Both the position numbers and the translations under genes were made by a program. The notes under the pieces were generated by a model. That model had not been told where the DNA came from and ran no database searches. It saw nothing but the letters and a program-made list of their open reading frames with translations. A DNA stretch of 50,796 nt. Origin: Nemertoderma westbladi. Its lineage: Eukaryota; Xenacoelomorpha; Nemertodermatida; Nemertodermatidae. The DNA lies in the NCBI GenBank assembly GCA_032718475.1, contig JAUCBJ010006858.1, forward strand, positions 1 to 50,796, given 5' to 3'. Shown in pieces: positions 1 to 9,516 of this stretch (positions are counted from its first letter, which is position 1; each line of letters starts with the position of its first letter).

Positions 1-870
1 CCTTTAAGACTTTGGTATAACCATTAAACCATTTTATGCTTTTTATGCTTTTTTCGTTAATCGAATTAATTTTTAGTAATCGAAAGCGAATTCAGAATAA
101 AATCTTCATTGTTTATTTTATAATAGACACCAAAAGAGCACTAAAATTACAAGTAGCTTGAAATTTTCAAATAGCCAAAAGTGGTAATTTGGCCGTATAG
201 TTTGGCTACTGAGGTTTTAGAATGTGCTGATTTAATTGGCAAGGTTTATAAAATTGTGGTATTTTCAAAAATGGCCAATGTTTCAGTCGAAAATTCTAAG
301 TGCCAACCAGGGGGGGGGTTACTTTAGAATTTTTTTAGATCTTGGCTCAAAAATTACAATTTTGATGGTATGAGGGATTTCGATGACGCTGATCATGATA
401 AAACATGTCAAACTTTCTGGCAAATTTAAATTTTCTGGCAATGCATCAATCATTTTTGGTTCTATTTTCTGATTTTGTCAAACTAAACATTTTGTGTTTG
501 GTTTGATAATTCTTAACGTATATGGGTTTTCGAAGTAGCTGATCGCGATGAAAGTAGTTATAAATATTTCTGGTATGTGCAAACCCAATTTTGGTGCCAT
601 GTTGTTATATTACACAACTCTTCGATATGTTTGATGTAGAGGAATAAACCTTGCCAATTAAATCAACAAATTCTAAAACCTCAGTAGCCAAACTGTATGG
701 CCAATTTACCAAGTTTTAAAAAGTGCTACTTGCACTTTTGGTGCTCTTTTAGTATATATTGATAAAAAAATGAAAATTTTGTTTCTAATCTTACTTTCGA
801 TTACTAAGAATGAATTCAACAAACCAATAAAGCCTAGTATGGTTTAATGGTTATACCAAAGTCTTTGTAG
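1..870. repeat. Fold-back (palindromic) element, left edge at or beyond the window start
   Basis: The first ~35 bases (ACTTTGGTATAACCATTAAA and neighbours) reappear in reverse complement at 839-867. The pairing continues inward: 110-240 is an imperfect reverse complement of 640-760, with shared blocks such as CTAAAACCTCAGTAGCCAAAC. The whole stretch is therefore one long inverted repeat with a short unpaired centre and no coding capacity. This is the structure of a fold-back or hairpin MITE. The superfamily cannot be assigned because the left flank, and so any target-site duplication, is outside the window. Confidence 0.8.
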
Positions 871-1101
871 GGTGATTGATGTATATTGTGTAATTTAATC
901 AATTCCGAAAGGTTCCGAAATGGTATGGGTGCCAGGAACTCCTCATATCTCGAAAACTACTGGAGCTATTAAAGTTTTATTTGCCCCATCTAAAAGAGGA
1001 CATAATTTTAGTTAGGGACGAGTACTTTTGGCGCGCTAGACATATTATTTCGGAGGTTCTATCTAAGAGAAATAACTGCCCCACTAAATTTAGGGGCTCT
1101 G

Positions 1102-2257
1102 CAGCAGCTTGGCGGGTCGTATCTATAGTAGGTCCAGCAGCTTGGCAGGTCGTATCTATAGTAGGTCCAGCAGCTTGGCGGGTCGTATCTATAGTAGGTC
1201 CAGCAGCTTGGCGGGTCGTATCTATAGTAGGTCCAGCAGCTTGGCGGGTCGTATCTATAGTAGGTCCAGCAGCTTGGCGGGTCGTATCTATAGTAGGTCC
1301 AGCAGCTTGGCGGGTCGTATCTTATAGTAGGTCCAGCAGCTTGGCGGGTCGTATCTATAGTAGGTCCAGCAGCTTGGCGGGTCGTATCTATAGTAGGTCC
1401 AGCAGCTTGGCGGGTCGTATCTATAGTAGGTCCAGCAGCTTGGCGGGTCGTATCTATAGTAGGTCCAGCAGCTTGGCGGGTCGTATCTATAGTAGGTCCA
1501 GCAGCTTGGCAGGTCGTATCTATAGTAGGTCCAGCAGCTTGGCGGGTCGTATCTATAGTAGGTCCAGCAGCTTGGCAGGTCGTATCTATAGTAGGTCCAG
1601 CAGCTTGGCGGGTCGTATCTATAGTAGGTCCAGCAGCTTGGCGGGTCGTATCTATAGTAGGTCCAGTAGCTTGGCAGGTCGTATCTATAGTAGGTCCAGC
1701 AGCTTGGCGGGTCGTATCTATAGTAGGTCCAGCAGCTTGGCAGGTCGTATCTATAGTAGGTCCAGCAGCTTGGCGGGTCGTATCTATAGTAGGTCCAGCA
1801 GCTTGGCGGGTCGTATCTATAGTAGGTCCAGCAGCTTGGCGGGTCGTATCTATAGTAGGTCCAGCAGCTTGGCGGGTCGTATCTATAGTAGGTCCAGCAG
1901 CTTGGCGGGTCGTATCTATAGTAGGTCCAGCAGCTTGGCGGGTCGTATCTATAGTAGGTCCAGCAGCTTGGCGGGTCGTATCTATAGTAGGTCCAGCAGC
2001 TTGGCGGGTCGTATCTATAGTAGGTCCAGCAGCTTGGCGGGTCGTATCTATAGTAGGTCCAGCAGCTTGGCGGGTCGTATCTATAGTAGGTCCAGCAGCT
2101 TGGCAGGTCGTATCTATAGTAGGTCCAGCAGCTTGGCGGGTCGTATCTATAGTAGGTCCAGCAGCTTGGCGGGTCGTATCTATAGTAGGTCCAGCAGCTT
2201 GGCGGGTCGTATCTATAGTAGGTCCAGCTGCTTGGCGGGTCGTATCTATAGTAGGTC
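1102..2257. repeat. 33-bp minisatellite, 35 copies
   Basis: A 33-bp unit (core AGCAGCTTGGCGGGTCGTAT followed by CTATAGTAGGTCC) is repeated 35 times. Copies differ mainly by a G/A change in GGCGGGT versus GGCAGGT. One extra T occurs near 1321 (GTATCTTATAG), which shifts the phase of everything after it. Because 33 is a multiple of 3 and the unit lacks stops in several frames, long open frames appear on both strands (11-residue periods). These are by-products of the repeat and not genes. High copy uniformity suggests recent expansion or homogenisation. Confidence 0.97.
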
Positions 2258-2719
2258 GTCATGTCTCCGTTAATAATTGGTGGGTCAGAATTTTTTAGGC
2301 TTTCAATAAATTATTAGCTACAAACGTTTAATAAATCTACTTACTCAATCAACCACAACTATTGTACCTGTTGAACCCTAGCTATCTATTATTACTTAGG
2401 AAACTGGAAATCTGGGTTTTACAACGATTCCAAATTGATGTATTCGTTTATCCCATTCAACTATTAATTTTCCTTAAAGAGAGTTCAAGCTTATAGTTTA
2501 TAGCGGTTTGTTTATCTAAATAGCATCACTCCGGGCGGAAAAACAACGATATTTATATATTGTTTACCGATTTGGAGTCCTTGGAAAGCTATTGTGAAGT
2601 TATTGTGAAAAACCAAAACTGGGTTACAAATCGGGGGGAAGGGGAGGGGGGGGGGGTCAGTTACACAAGGAACTATACAAATATAAGGATTATGATTGGT
2701 TGTTGTTGTTGTTGTTTAG
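2258..2719. other. No gene recognised; G-run and (GTT)n before an exon
   Basis: Between the minisatellite and the first IQCE-like exon I see only AT-rich sequence, a purine/G tract near 2636-2656, and a GTT-repeat pyrimidine-rich stretch (2699-2719). The latter ends in TTTAG and serves as the splice acceptor of the next exon. No upstream IQCE exon was recognised here. Confidence 0.5.
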
Positions 2720-3031
2720 ACGCACCCACAGCCGGTTGCTATAACAACCGGCGTGCTACCTAGCAGCCCGGCGTATAAGTCTCAGGAAGACATGTACGAC
2801 GAGATACTGGACCTAAAGAAAACCGTCGTGAGTGTCACTAACGATAACAACCGGTTGAAGGCGCGGTGTAGGCGGGTGGAGGAGGAGGGGTTGAAGAAGG
2901 ACAGACAGTTGGTGGGGTTGTTGGACCCGGGCAAGGACGAGGACATGCGACGGAGTATGGGGGACCGGAAGGCCGACAGCGCGGCCGTACTGGGAAGTCT
3001 CAGACACAAAATACTGCAGCTGGAGTTACAG
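2720..3031 (+). CDS. IQCE: IQCE-like gene, exon a (coiled-coil region)
   Basis: This exon encodes 104 residues in phase 0, entered after TTTAG and left at CAG|GTTAAT. It contains the segment YKSQEDMYDEILDLKK, then a charged heptad-rich coiled coil with RRVEEEG, KKDRQL and LLDPGKD, and ends HKILQLELQ. I recognise this order (KSQEDMYDEI, R-R-E-E-KDRQI, LLDP, R-IL-LE-Q) from vertebrate IQCE. IQCE is the IQ-motif protein E of the ciliary base that, with EFCAB7, tethers EVC-EVC2 for Hedgehog signalling. The identification rests on motif order, since I could not run a search. Codon use is much more GC-rich than the flanks, as expected for an exon. The gene's 5' exons lie outside this window or were not recognised. 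Confidence 0.8.
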
Positions 3032-3591
3032 GTTAATTGGTTATTAATTGATTATTGGTGTAATTAATTAATTACATTGTACAATATAATAAATATCATT
3101 TATCTACCCTATTTGGTATTTAAAGAAGGTAAATAATGTAGAACATAATTTTCACTATGTTATATTTTATTTACAGAGCGAAGCGAGGTTTAGGTTTATC
3201 TGTCTGATGAGATACAATTTGATGCAATTTGATAAAAATAAATAAAAATAAAAATCGTTTTCGAAAAATAATTTTAGTTCTTTTTTTTTAATTATTACAG
3301 AGAGAAAATAGCGACGTTTATAATTGGGACAACCGGACAATATCTATAAGCCTTCTATAGACGTTTAAGTAATATAATCCCAATCGGATAAAACGTCGTA
3401 TAAAGCATTTATACGGGTCATATAAAGTAGTTTTACCTGTCGTATAAAGTAATAGAACCCGCCGAATAAAACCACGCGTTTGATAATTATAAGTAACAAC
3501 TTCATCGAGTCAATAACAAGTTAATAAATTTAATTTATTAAATTTATTATTTAAATTTAATAATTTTAAGGTAAAAGATAAAGATTTTCAG

Positions 3592-3740
3592 TTGAGACGT
3601 TTTAATGACGATATTAAAACCACCAAAGTTGAGGAACAGCGAGGCGCTATGGGGGTCTTCTACCAGGAGATTCTGAGGTTGAGAGCTAAGTTACAGTCCG
3701 GGGACACCAGTCATTGGCAAACTGAAAGTAAATTAGACAG
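3592..3740 (+). CDS. IQCE: IQCE-like gene, exon b
   Basis: The exon is bounded by GATTTTCAG and AG|GTATTC, is 149 bp long, starts in phase 0 and leaves two bases for the next exon. It reads LRRFNDDIKTTKVEEQRGAM and then a Y-QEI-RLRAKL coiled coil. This matches the IQCE stretch with D-KTT-EE-R and a Y-E-RL motif. Relative to vertebrate IQCE about ten residues seem to be missing between exon a and this exon. Either the invertebrate protein is shorter or a ~30-bp exon in the 3032-3591 intron was missed. Confidence 0.75.
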
Positions 3741-4753
3741 GTATTCTATTTATAATTATTGCGTTCTAGTTATCTAAGTATTTCTTATTACTTGTATTTT
3801 TATCTACATCAATATGATTCCGAAATATTATTACTGTTCCCAATTTATACTTCATTGGGTTGGTAAAGGGATATAAAGTATTTATGTTCCACATTGTTTT
3901 AGTAATTTAGATATTATTAATACCTCGTCGTTCTAGAACAATATAATAAGATATTATTTAAATATTTGTTCCACCACTTCGTGTTTCAGTAACAAAAAAC
4001 ATATAAATTCTAGAATTTTATTTATTATTAAATTAAATTAAATTTTAAACTGAAAAAAAAACCCAGAAATGGGGGGGAGTGAATATGATACTTCAGGAAG
4101 GAGGATATCTACCTAGTTTATTACCTTATATACTCGTTACGTATTAACCAACACAAAACTTTTAATCATAAATTAAATAAACATAAATTCTTGTATGGAA
4201 AACCTTCTAGAACATTTATAATGAAGAATTTAATGTTCATGAAGAAATCTTTATTTATTACTTGGAAAATATTCTCGAGGTATTTTATTTACCGAACGCC
4301 AGCGAGGAAAAAATATTTTATGTTTCTTATTTCGCCAGGAAAAAAGTAAAATCAACGCAATCCTAAGGTTTACTTTATTCCTAGGGAAAAAAGGTTTCCT
4401 TTTTGTCCCGATTTTGGGGAAAAGAGAAAAAAAGAAGAATATGTTTTGTTCTGTAACATATTTTTTAGAATAACATCTGAATTCTATTTACATCACATTG
4501 TATCTTTCTCTCTCGGTTGCCCGATCTTTACACACTGTGTAAGGATCTGTGTTATATTCAGGTGATCACGTATAATATTTAATAATTCTAGAACATCACT
4601 AAGTCGCATCTGTTTAATGTTTATTCCGAGGCTAAAGACCTAATTATTACTGTACTGATTCTATGTTTACTGTAAATTACGGGGTTTTCTCGAACAATTA
4701 AACTGAAAGTAAATATTTTGTGTTATTGTAATTAAATATGTAAAAAAATTTAG

Positions 4754-4868
4754 GTCAAATGGAGAAATAGCAGGAAAGACAAGAGCTCTTAATCTCACGA
4801 TAAAACGGCTGAGTGACGCCAATCACAGACTGGAGGGCGACAACAGAACGTTAAGGAAAGATCTGCAG
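4754..4868 (+). CDS. IQCE: IQCE-like gene, exon c
   Basis: After TTTAG the first base completes the split Arg codon (AG|G) left by the previous exon. The exon then reads SNGEIAGKTRALNLTIKRLS, followed by DANHRLEGDNRTLRKDLQ, and ends at CAG|GTATTT in phase 0. The L-x6-L-x2-EN-x-L-K-DL pattern corresponds to the part of IQCE after the lysine-rich linker. Splice phases across exons a, b and c (0/0, 2/2, 0) agree without adjustment, which supports one transcript. Confidence 0.72.
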
Positions 4869-5003
4869 GTATTTATTGATTTATCTTAACTTGTTTCAGA
4901 TTTCAGATTTACAAACCACAAAAAATAGATTTTGTAAATTTAACTTTCAATTCTTTAATTCAATTGGAATTTATTTAACTATAAAATAATTTGTTTTTAA
5001 CAG

Positions 5004-5030
5004 CCGAAAAAAGGGAAACGAGTTGTTAGG
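5004..5030 (+). CDS. IQCE: Candidate 27-nt micro-exon of the IQCE-like gene
   Basis: A strong acceptor (TTTTTAACAG) and a consensus donor (GTAAGAAT) enclose exactly 27 bases in phase 0. They encode PKKGKRVVR, a basic nonapeptide. Frame, spacing and both splice sites fit the gene model. The assignment is inferential because nine residues are too few to align. I found no later exons, and no IQ-motif exon, between 5031 and 8480. Confidence 0.45.
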
Positions 5031-6222
5031 GTAAGAATTATGTTCTAGAATTATCGATGTTGCCATTATTACTGTAAAAATTAGTCAACATAATGTGTTT
5101 GATTGTAATATTGTGTAGAATATTCTACGGGATGGGCCACTTAAAATGCGCCACTTTATTTTACACTAAATGTAATAAATGACTTTATATTACTCTATAT
5201 ATAACTTTATGTTGCATGCGCGTTTTTATCCAGTCAACCGGCATCGCTTGCTCTTTATGATAATAAAACAGCAGCTCTTTATGACATTCAGACATTCCAG
5301 GGTGAATATAATAGGAAATTATGAAAGCCCCCTTACTATGTTTAATAGGTGAGGTGCCCCTATCTACCAGGACGGACGTTGGGAGTCCGTGTACGAATAC
5401 CATATCCGTGAAAAATATAAACACGTAATGAAATATTTTGGTTTCTTAAACCGACATTATCTAATGCCTATCAGCCTGGAACTATAGGTATTTGGTGCTG
5501 CCCTTACCGCTGCTATATTTTATAGCTGTGGAACCTGGCTGGGAGGGGGGGGGGGGGGACCTACATGCATTATTAATAAATATACAGTAACTACATGTTA
5601 TGTGCTGCCCTTGGTGTGAGACAAAATACTTCCGTAATGTAATTTATATAGAAAGTGGGGAGTTTAACACAACCTGTTTCATAATGGAGAGGCAGCGACA
5701 TTTTTTACATGCAATGCAAAAAAACGAAGATTTACACGAACCCCTGTGCCATATAGTAAAACTCTGCCGGCGAGCAAAAACTAGAATGCAAGGATGATAG
5801 ACAAAAGACTAACTGACACAGTAGACTCCATTGATACTAATCGCACCGATACTAATAACTCAATTCGACACATTCGGCACAGCCACTCGACGTTAACCAT
5901 ATTATTCTATGAACCATGAGCTCATATCCCTAGACAATTACAGACAAATCACTGACTATAACGAACTTCACAGAATATCATGGTCGAGATTCCGACTGAC
6001 GTCGACGAACTTGGCAGTGGGGTTAGGGTGATGGACTCGTACTGAACGTAGCGAACGGATGTGGCCATGTGGACTAACACATACAGAACCTCACGTGAAC
6101 TCAGTTTGTCCTAAAACCTGTAACCCACACGATGGCCAACACATCCTAACCTCATTTTCCGATGTTCAGAACTACGACTCCATTCCATTCATACGCAATT
6201 GTCTCTAAATTTTAGAACAATG
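5031..6222. other. No gene recognised (intronic or intergenic)
   Basis: AT-rich sequence with a 12-bp G run at about 5547. Short open frames here have no recognisable domain and no convincing splice context. The downstream IQCE exons, if present, are not visible. Confidence 0.4.
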
Positions 6223-6276
6223 ACGACAACGTCCACATTGACGACAACGTCCACAATGACGACAACGTCCACATTG
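6223..6276. repeat. 18-bp tandem repeat, 3 copies
   Basis: ACGACAACGTCCACATTG is repeated three times head to tail. The middle copy has ACAATG in place of ACATTG. Confidence 0.95.
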
Positions 6277-6510
6277 CCATTCACAATTTAATTCGTCCTC
6301 CATATATATTTATCTTCTGTTTTTTTTACACCGATTTATTTTTCTCTGGTCAGATATGTCCTACCTAATTATTTATAAACTCACTGTTAGATTTTAACAT
6401 ATTTAATGACTAATTTAACTTATAGGACTATTGGCGTATTTTCTTTAATTATTTATTCTTGTGTGACTTAAATCATGACTATATTCATTAAATTAATGTT
6501 CCGATTTGTG

Positions 6511-8211
6511 TCTGTAATGGTTCTGCGATGGTTCTGTAATGGTTCTGCAATGGTTCTATATGGTTCTGTAATGGTTCTGTAATGGTTCTATAATGGTTCT
6601 GTAATGTTTCTGTAATGGTTCTGTATAATGGTTCTGCAATGGTTCTATAATGGTTCTGCAATGGTTCTATATGGTTCTGTTCTGCAATGGTTCTGTAATG
6701 GTTCTATAATGGTTCTGTTCTGCAATGGTTCTGTAATGGTTCTGCAATGGTTCTATAATGGTTCTGTTCTGCAATGGTTCTGTAATGGTTCTGTAATGGT
6801 TCTGTATAATGGTTCTGTTCTGCAATGGTTCTGTAATGGTTCTGTATAATGGTTCTGTTCTGCAATGGTTCTGTAATGGTTCTGCAATGGTTCTATAATG
6901 GTTCTGTTCTGCAATGGTTCTGTAATGGTTCTGTATAATGGTTCTGTTCTGCAATGGTTCTGTAATGGTTCTGTAATGGTTCTATAATGGTTCTGTTCTG
7001 CAATGGTTCTGTAATGGTTCTATAAGGGTTCTGTAATGGTTCTGTAATGGTTCTGTAATGGTTCTGTATAATGGTTCTGCAATGGTTCTATAATGGTTCT
7101 GCGATGGTTCTGTAATGGTTCTGCAATGGTTCTGCAATGGTTCTGTAATAGTTCTATAATGGTTCTGTTCTGCAATGGTTCTGTAATGGTTCTATAATGG
7201 TTCTGTAATGGTTCTGTATAATGGTTCTGCAATGGATCTATAATGGTTCTGTAATGGTTCTGCAATGGTTCTGTAATGGTTCTGCAATGGTTCTGTAATG
7301 GTTATGTAATGGTTCTATAATGGTTCTATAATAGTTCTGTAATGGTTCTGTAATGGTTCTGTATAATGGTTCTGTAATGGTTCTGTAATGGTTCTGTATA
7401 ATGGTTCTATAATGGTTCTGTAATGGTTCTGTAATGGTTCTATAATAGTTCTGTAATGGTTCTGTAATGGTTCTGTATAATGGTTCTATAATGGTTCTAT
7501 AATAGTTCTGTAATGGTTCTATAATGGTTCTGCAATGGTTCTATAATGGTTCTGTTCTGCAATGGTTGTGTAATGGTTCTATAATGGTTCTGTAATGGTT
7601 CTGTAATGGTTCTGTAATGGTTCTATAATAGTTCTGTAATGGTTCTGTAATGGTTCTGTAATGGTTCTGTAATGGTTCTATAATAGTTCTGTAATGGTTC
7701 TGTAATGGTTCTGTATAATGGTTCTGTAATGGTTCTGTAATGGTTCTGTATAATGGTTCTATAATGGTTCTGTAATGGTTCTGTAATGGTTCTATAATAG
7801 TTCTGTAATGGTTCTGTAATGGTTCTGTATAATGGTTCTATAATGGTTCTGTAATGGTTCTGTAATGGTTCTGTGTAATGGTTCTATAATGGTTCTATAA
7901 TGGTTCTGTAATGGTTCTATAATAGTTCTGTAATGGTTCTGTAATGGTTCTGTATAATGGTTCTATAATGGTTCTGTAATGGTTCTGTAATGGTTCTGTA
8001 ATGGTTCTGTATAATGGTTATATAATGGTTCTGTAATGGTTCTATAATGGTTCTGTAATGGTTCTGTAATGGTTCTGTAATGGTTCTGTAATGGTTCTGT
8101 TTAATGGTTCTGTAATGGTTCTGTAATGGTTCTATAATAGTTCTGTAATGGTTCTGTAATGGTTCTATAATAGTTCTGTAATGGTTCTGTAATAGTTCTA
8201 TAATGGTTCTG
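6511..8211. repeat. 11/13-bp satellite-like array (AATGGTTCTGT family)
   Basis: About 1.7 kb is built almost only of TAATGGTTCTG (11 bp) with variants GCAATGGTTCT, TATAATGGTTCTG (13 bp) and ATAATAGTTCTG. There is higher-order grouping: variants recur in the same order, for example the TTCTGTTCTGC block in the first half and ATAATAGTTCTG in the second. This suggests unequal exchange of multi-unit blocks. Long open frames through it on either strand are repeat artefacts. Confidence 0.96.
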
Positions 8212-8483
8212 AGTTGCTGTGAAGTGAAACTGTATCTTATTACAATTACCTTATTTCTTATATTTTATCTTATCTTATTATAATTACATCTTATTTATTT
8301 ATTTACCGGTATTTTATATTTTACTCAATAAATTAATTAATGTAATTATTGCTTTTTTATCGAACTAAGTAATTAAATAACTACTTTATGTGATGGACTG
8401 AATATTTATAGTTATTTCATGCAATTTATTACTTTACCATATCCTATAAATTTGTAAATTATTCGTTCAATAAACTAACTACT
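8212..8483. other. AT-rich spacer, nothing recognised
   Basis: Low-complexity AT-rich DNA immediately 3' of the minus-strand kinase exon. It would contain that gene's 3' UTR. No other feature seen. Confidence 0.4.
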
Positions 8484-8793
8484 TTAATCAATTTCTGCGA
8501 CTTCATATTCATCCGATGAAGGTCGAACACATTGTGAATTAAGACAATGAGTCATGACATAAGTTCTTTGTTTCTTCTTACCGGGAATATAAGGAGGATC
8601 AATACCTTTCTTCAAAAGTCTCTCAAAGTCAATTGATGAAGATGTAAAGAACATGTGTTCTTTTATTTCCTCAAAGTCTCCCTTGGTACCGAGTCGAAAT
8701 CTGGGATCCATTTCCAATAAACTCGAACAGAATGTTACGCCTTCTTCTGATAAGATACCATCTTCTTCCAACATTACAAAATTAGGTCCACAG
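8484..8793 (-). CDS. AGC-type protein kinase, last coding exon (C-lobe end and C-tail)
   Basis: Read on the minus strand, TTTACAG is a clear acceptor at 8794-8800. The exon then encodes about 103 residues to a TAA at 8484. It carries the end of a kinase C-lobe (SLLEMDPRFRLG, the D-P-x-x-R-L-G signature) and GDFEEIKEHMFF. Next comes an AGC-family tail, IDFERLLKKGIDPPYIP, with the PP-x-x-P turn, and a hydrophilic acidic end (SDEYEVAEID). In AGC kinases this tail wraps the N-lobe and regulates activity. The subfamily is uncertain. Upstream catalytic exons (DFG, HRD) are not found in the window, perhaps because repeats and the LINE at 9517 occupy that side. Confidence 0.65.
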
Positions 8794-8880
8794 CTGTAAA
8801 TATCATTTAAAATATCGTATGGTGGTACTAGTTGTAGGCGAGTCAATATAGACAAAAAAAGGGGGTCAGCCCATAACAAA

Positions 8881-9516
8881 TTCGCAATTCATCCAAACCA
8901 ATTTTTTTTATTCTACATTACCTTGTTAATACCCCCAAAAAGTCTATAAAAATATATTATGCGGATCACTTTCAATTTGCTGTTTCTTTCCTTAGCAACA
9001 TGTATTTTACATAGCAACAAGGGGTCTATTGGTGCAATTTTCTCCAAATGTGGCACAGACAAACTTTACTCTAATGACTATCGATTGACTGAAGTATGCA
9101 CTTCTAGATAATTACCAACGGAAATTTGTTTAATCTTTTAACCATTTTTAATACCAAATTTACTGGTACAATACCGGGAGCTTATTTATACTCCTTCTTT
9201 ACTAAACGGGTGGATGTAACCACGCCCTTCGGATTTATAGAACTCAAAAACTCTTATCACCAAAAAAATTATTTGTTCTAATATCAACTATTGTGGGTTT
9301 TAAACTAAAAGAAATAAATTGATTCAACCTTCGTTTACCTCACTAGAGACCAGTTAATCGCATTACCCCATGTAAGAAAGACCCGTGGCTTATATTTTAA
9401 AATTTGGTGCGGGATTAACAAGTTTGCCTCAACGACTCTGATCCTTAATGCTATAGACCATCCAGAACATTCCACTATTAATCTCTCCTATTTATCAAAA
9501 AGGCGGCGACTAGTTT
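8881..9516. other. Region upstream of the LINE ORF2; no ORF1 recognised
   Basis: No reading frame longer than about 60 codons with a recognisable motif. It may hold the LINE 5' UTR or a decayed ORF1, or unique DNA. No zinc-knuckle or coiled-coil ORF1 was found. Confidence 0.35.

Noticed and set aside
1102-2257. CRISPR-like regular repeats
   Set aside because: There are no spacers; units are directly contiguous and the genome is eukaryotic.
981-2273. 430-codon open frame, plus a 324-codon frame on the opposite strand
   Set aside because: Both are readings through the 33-bp minisatellite; they change phase at the extra T near 1321 and have no non-repeat domain.
6628-7265. Open frames with MVLQWF/NHYRTI repeats
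   Set aside because: Products of the 11/13-bp array on either strand.
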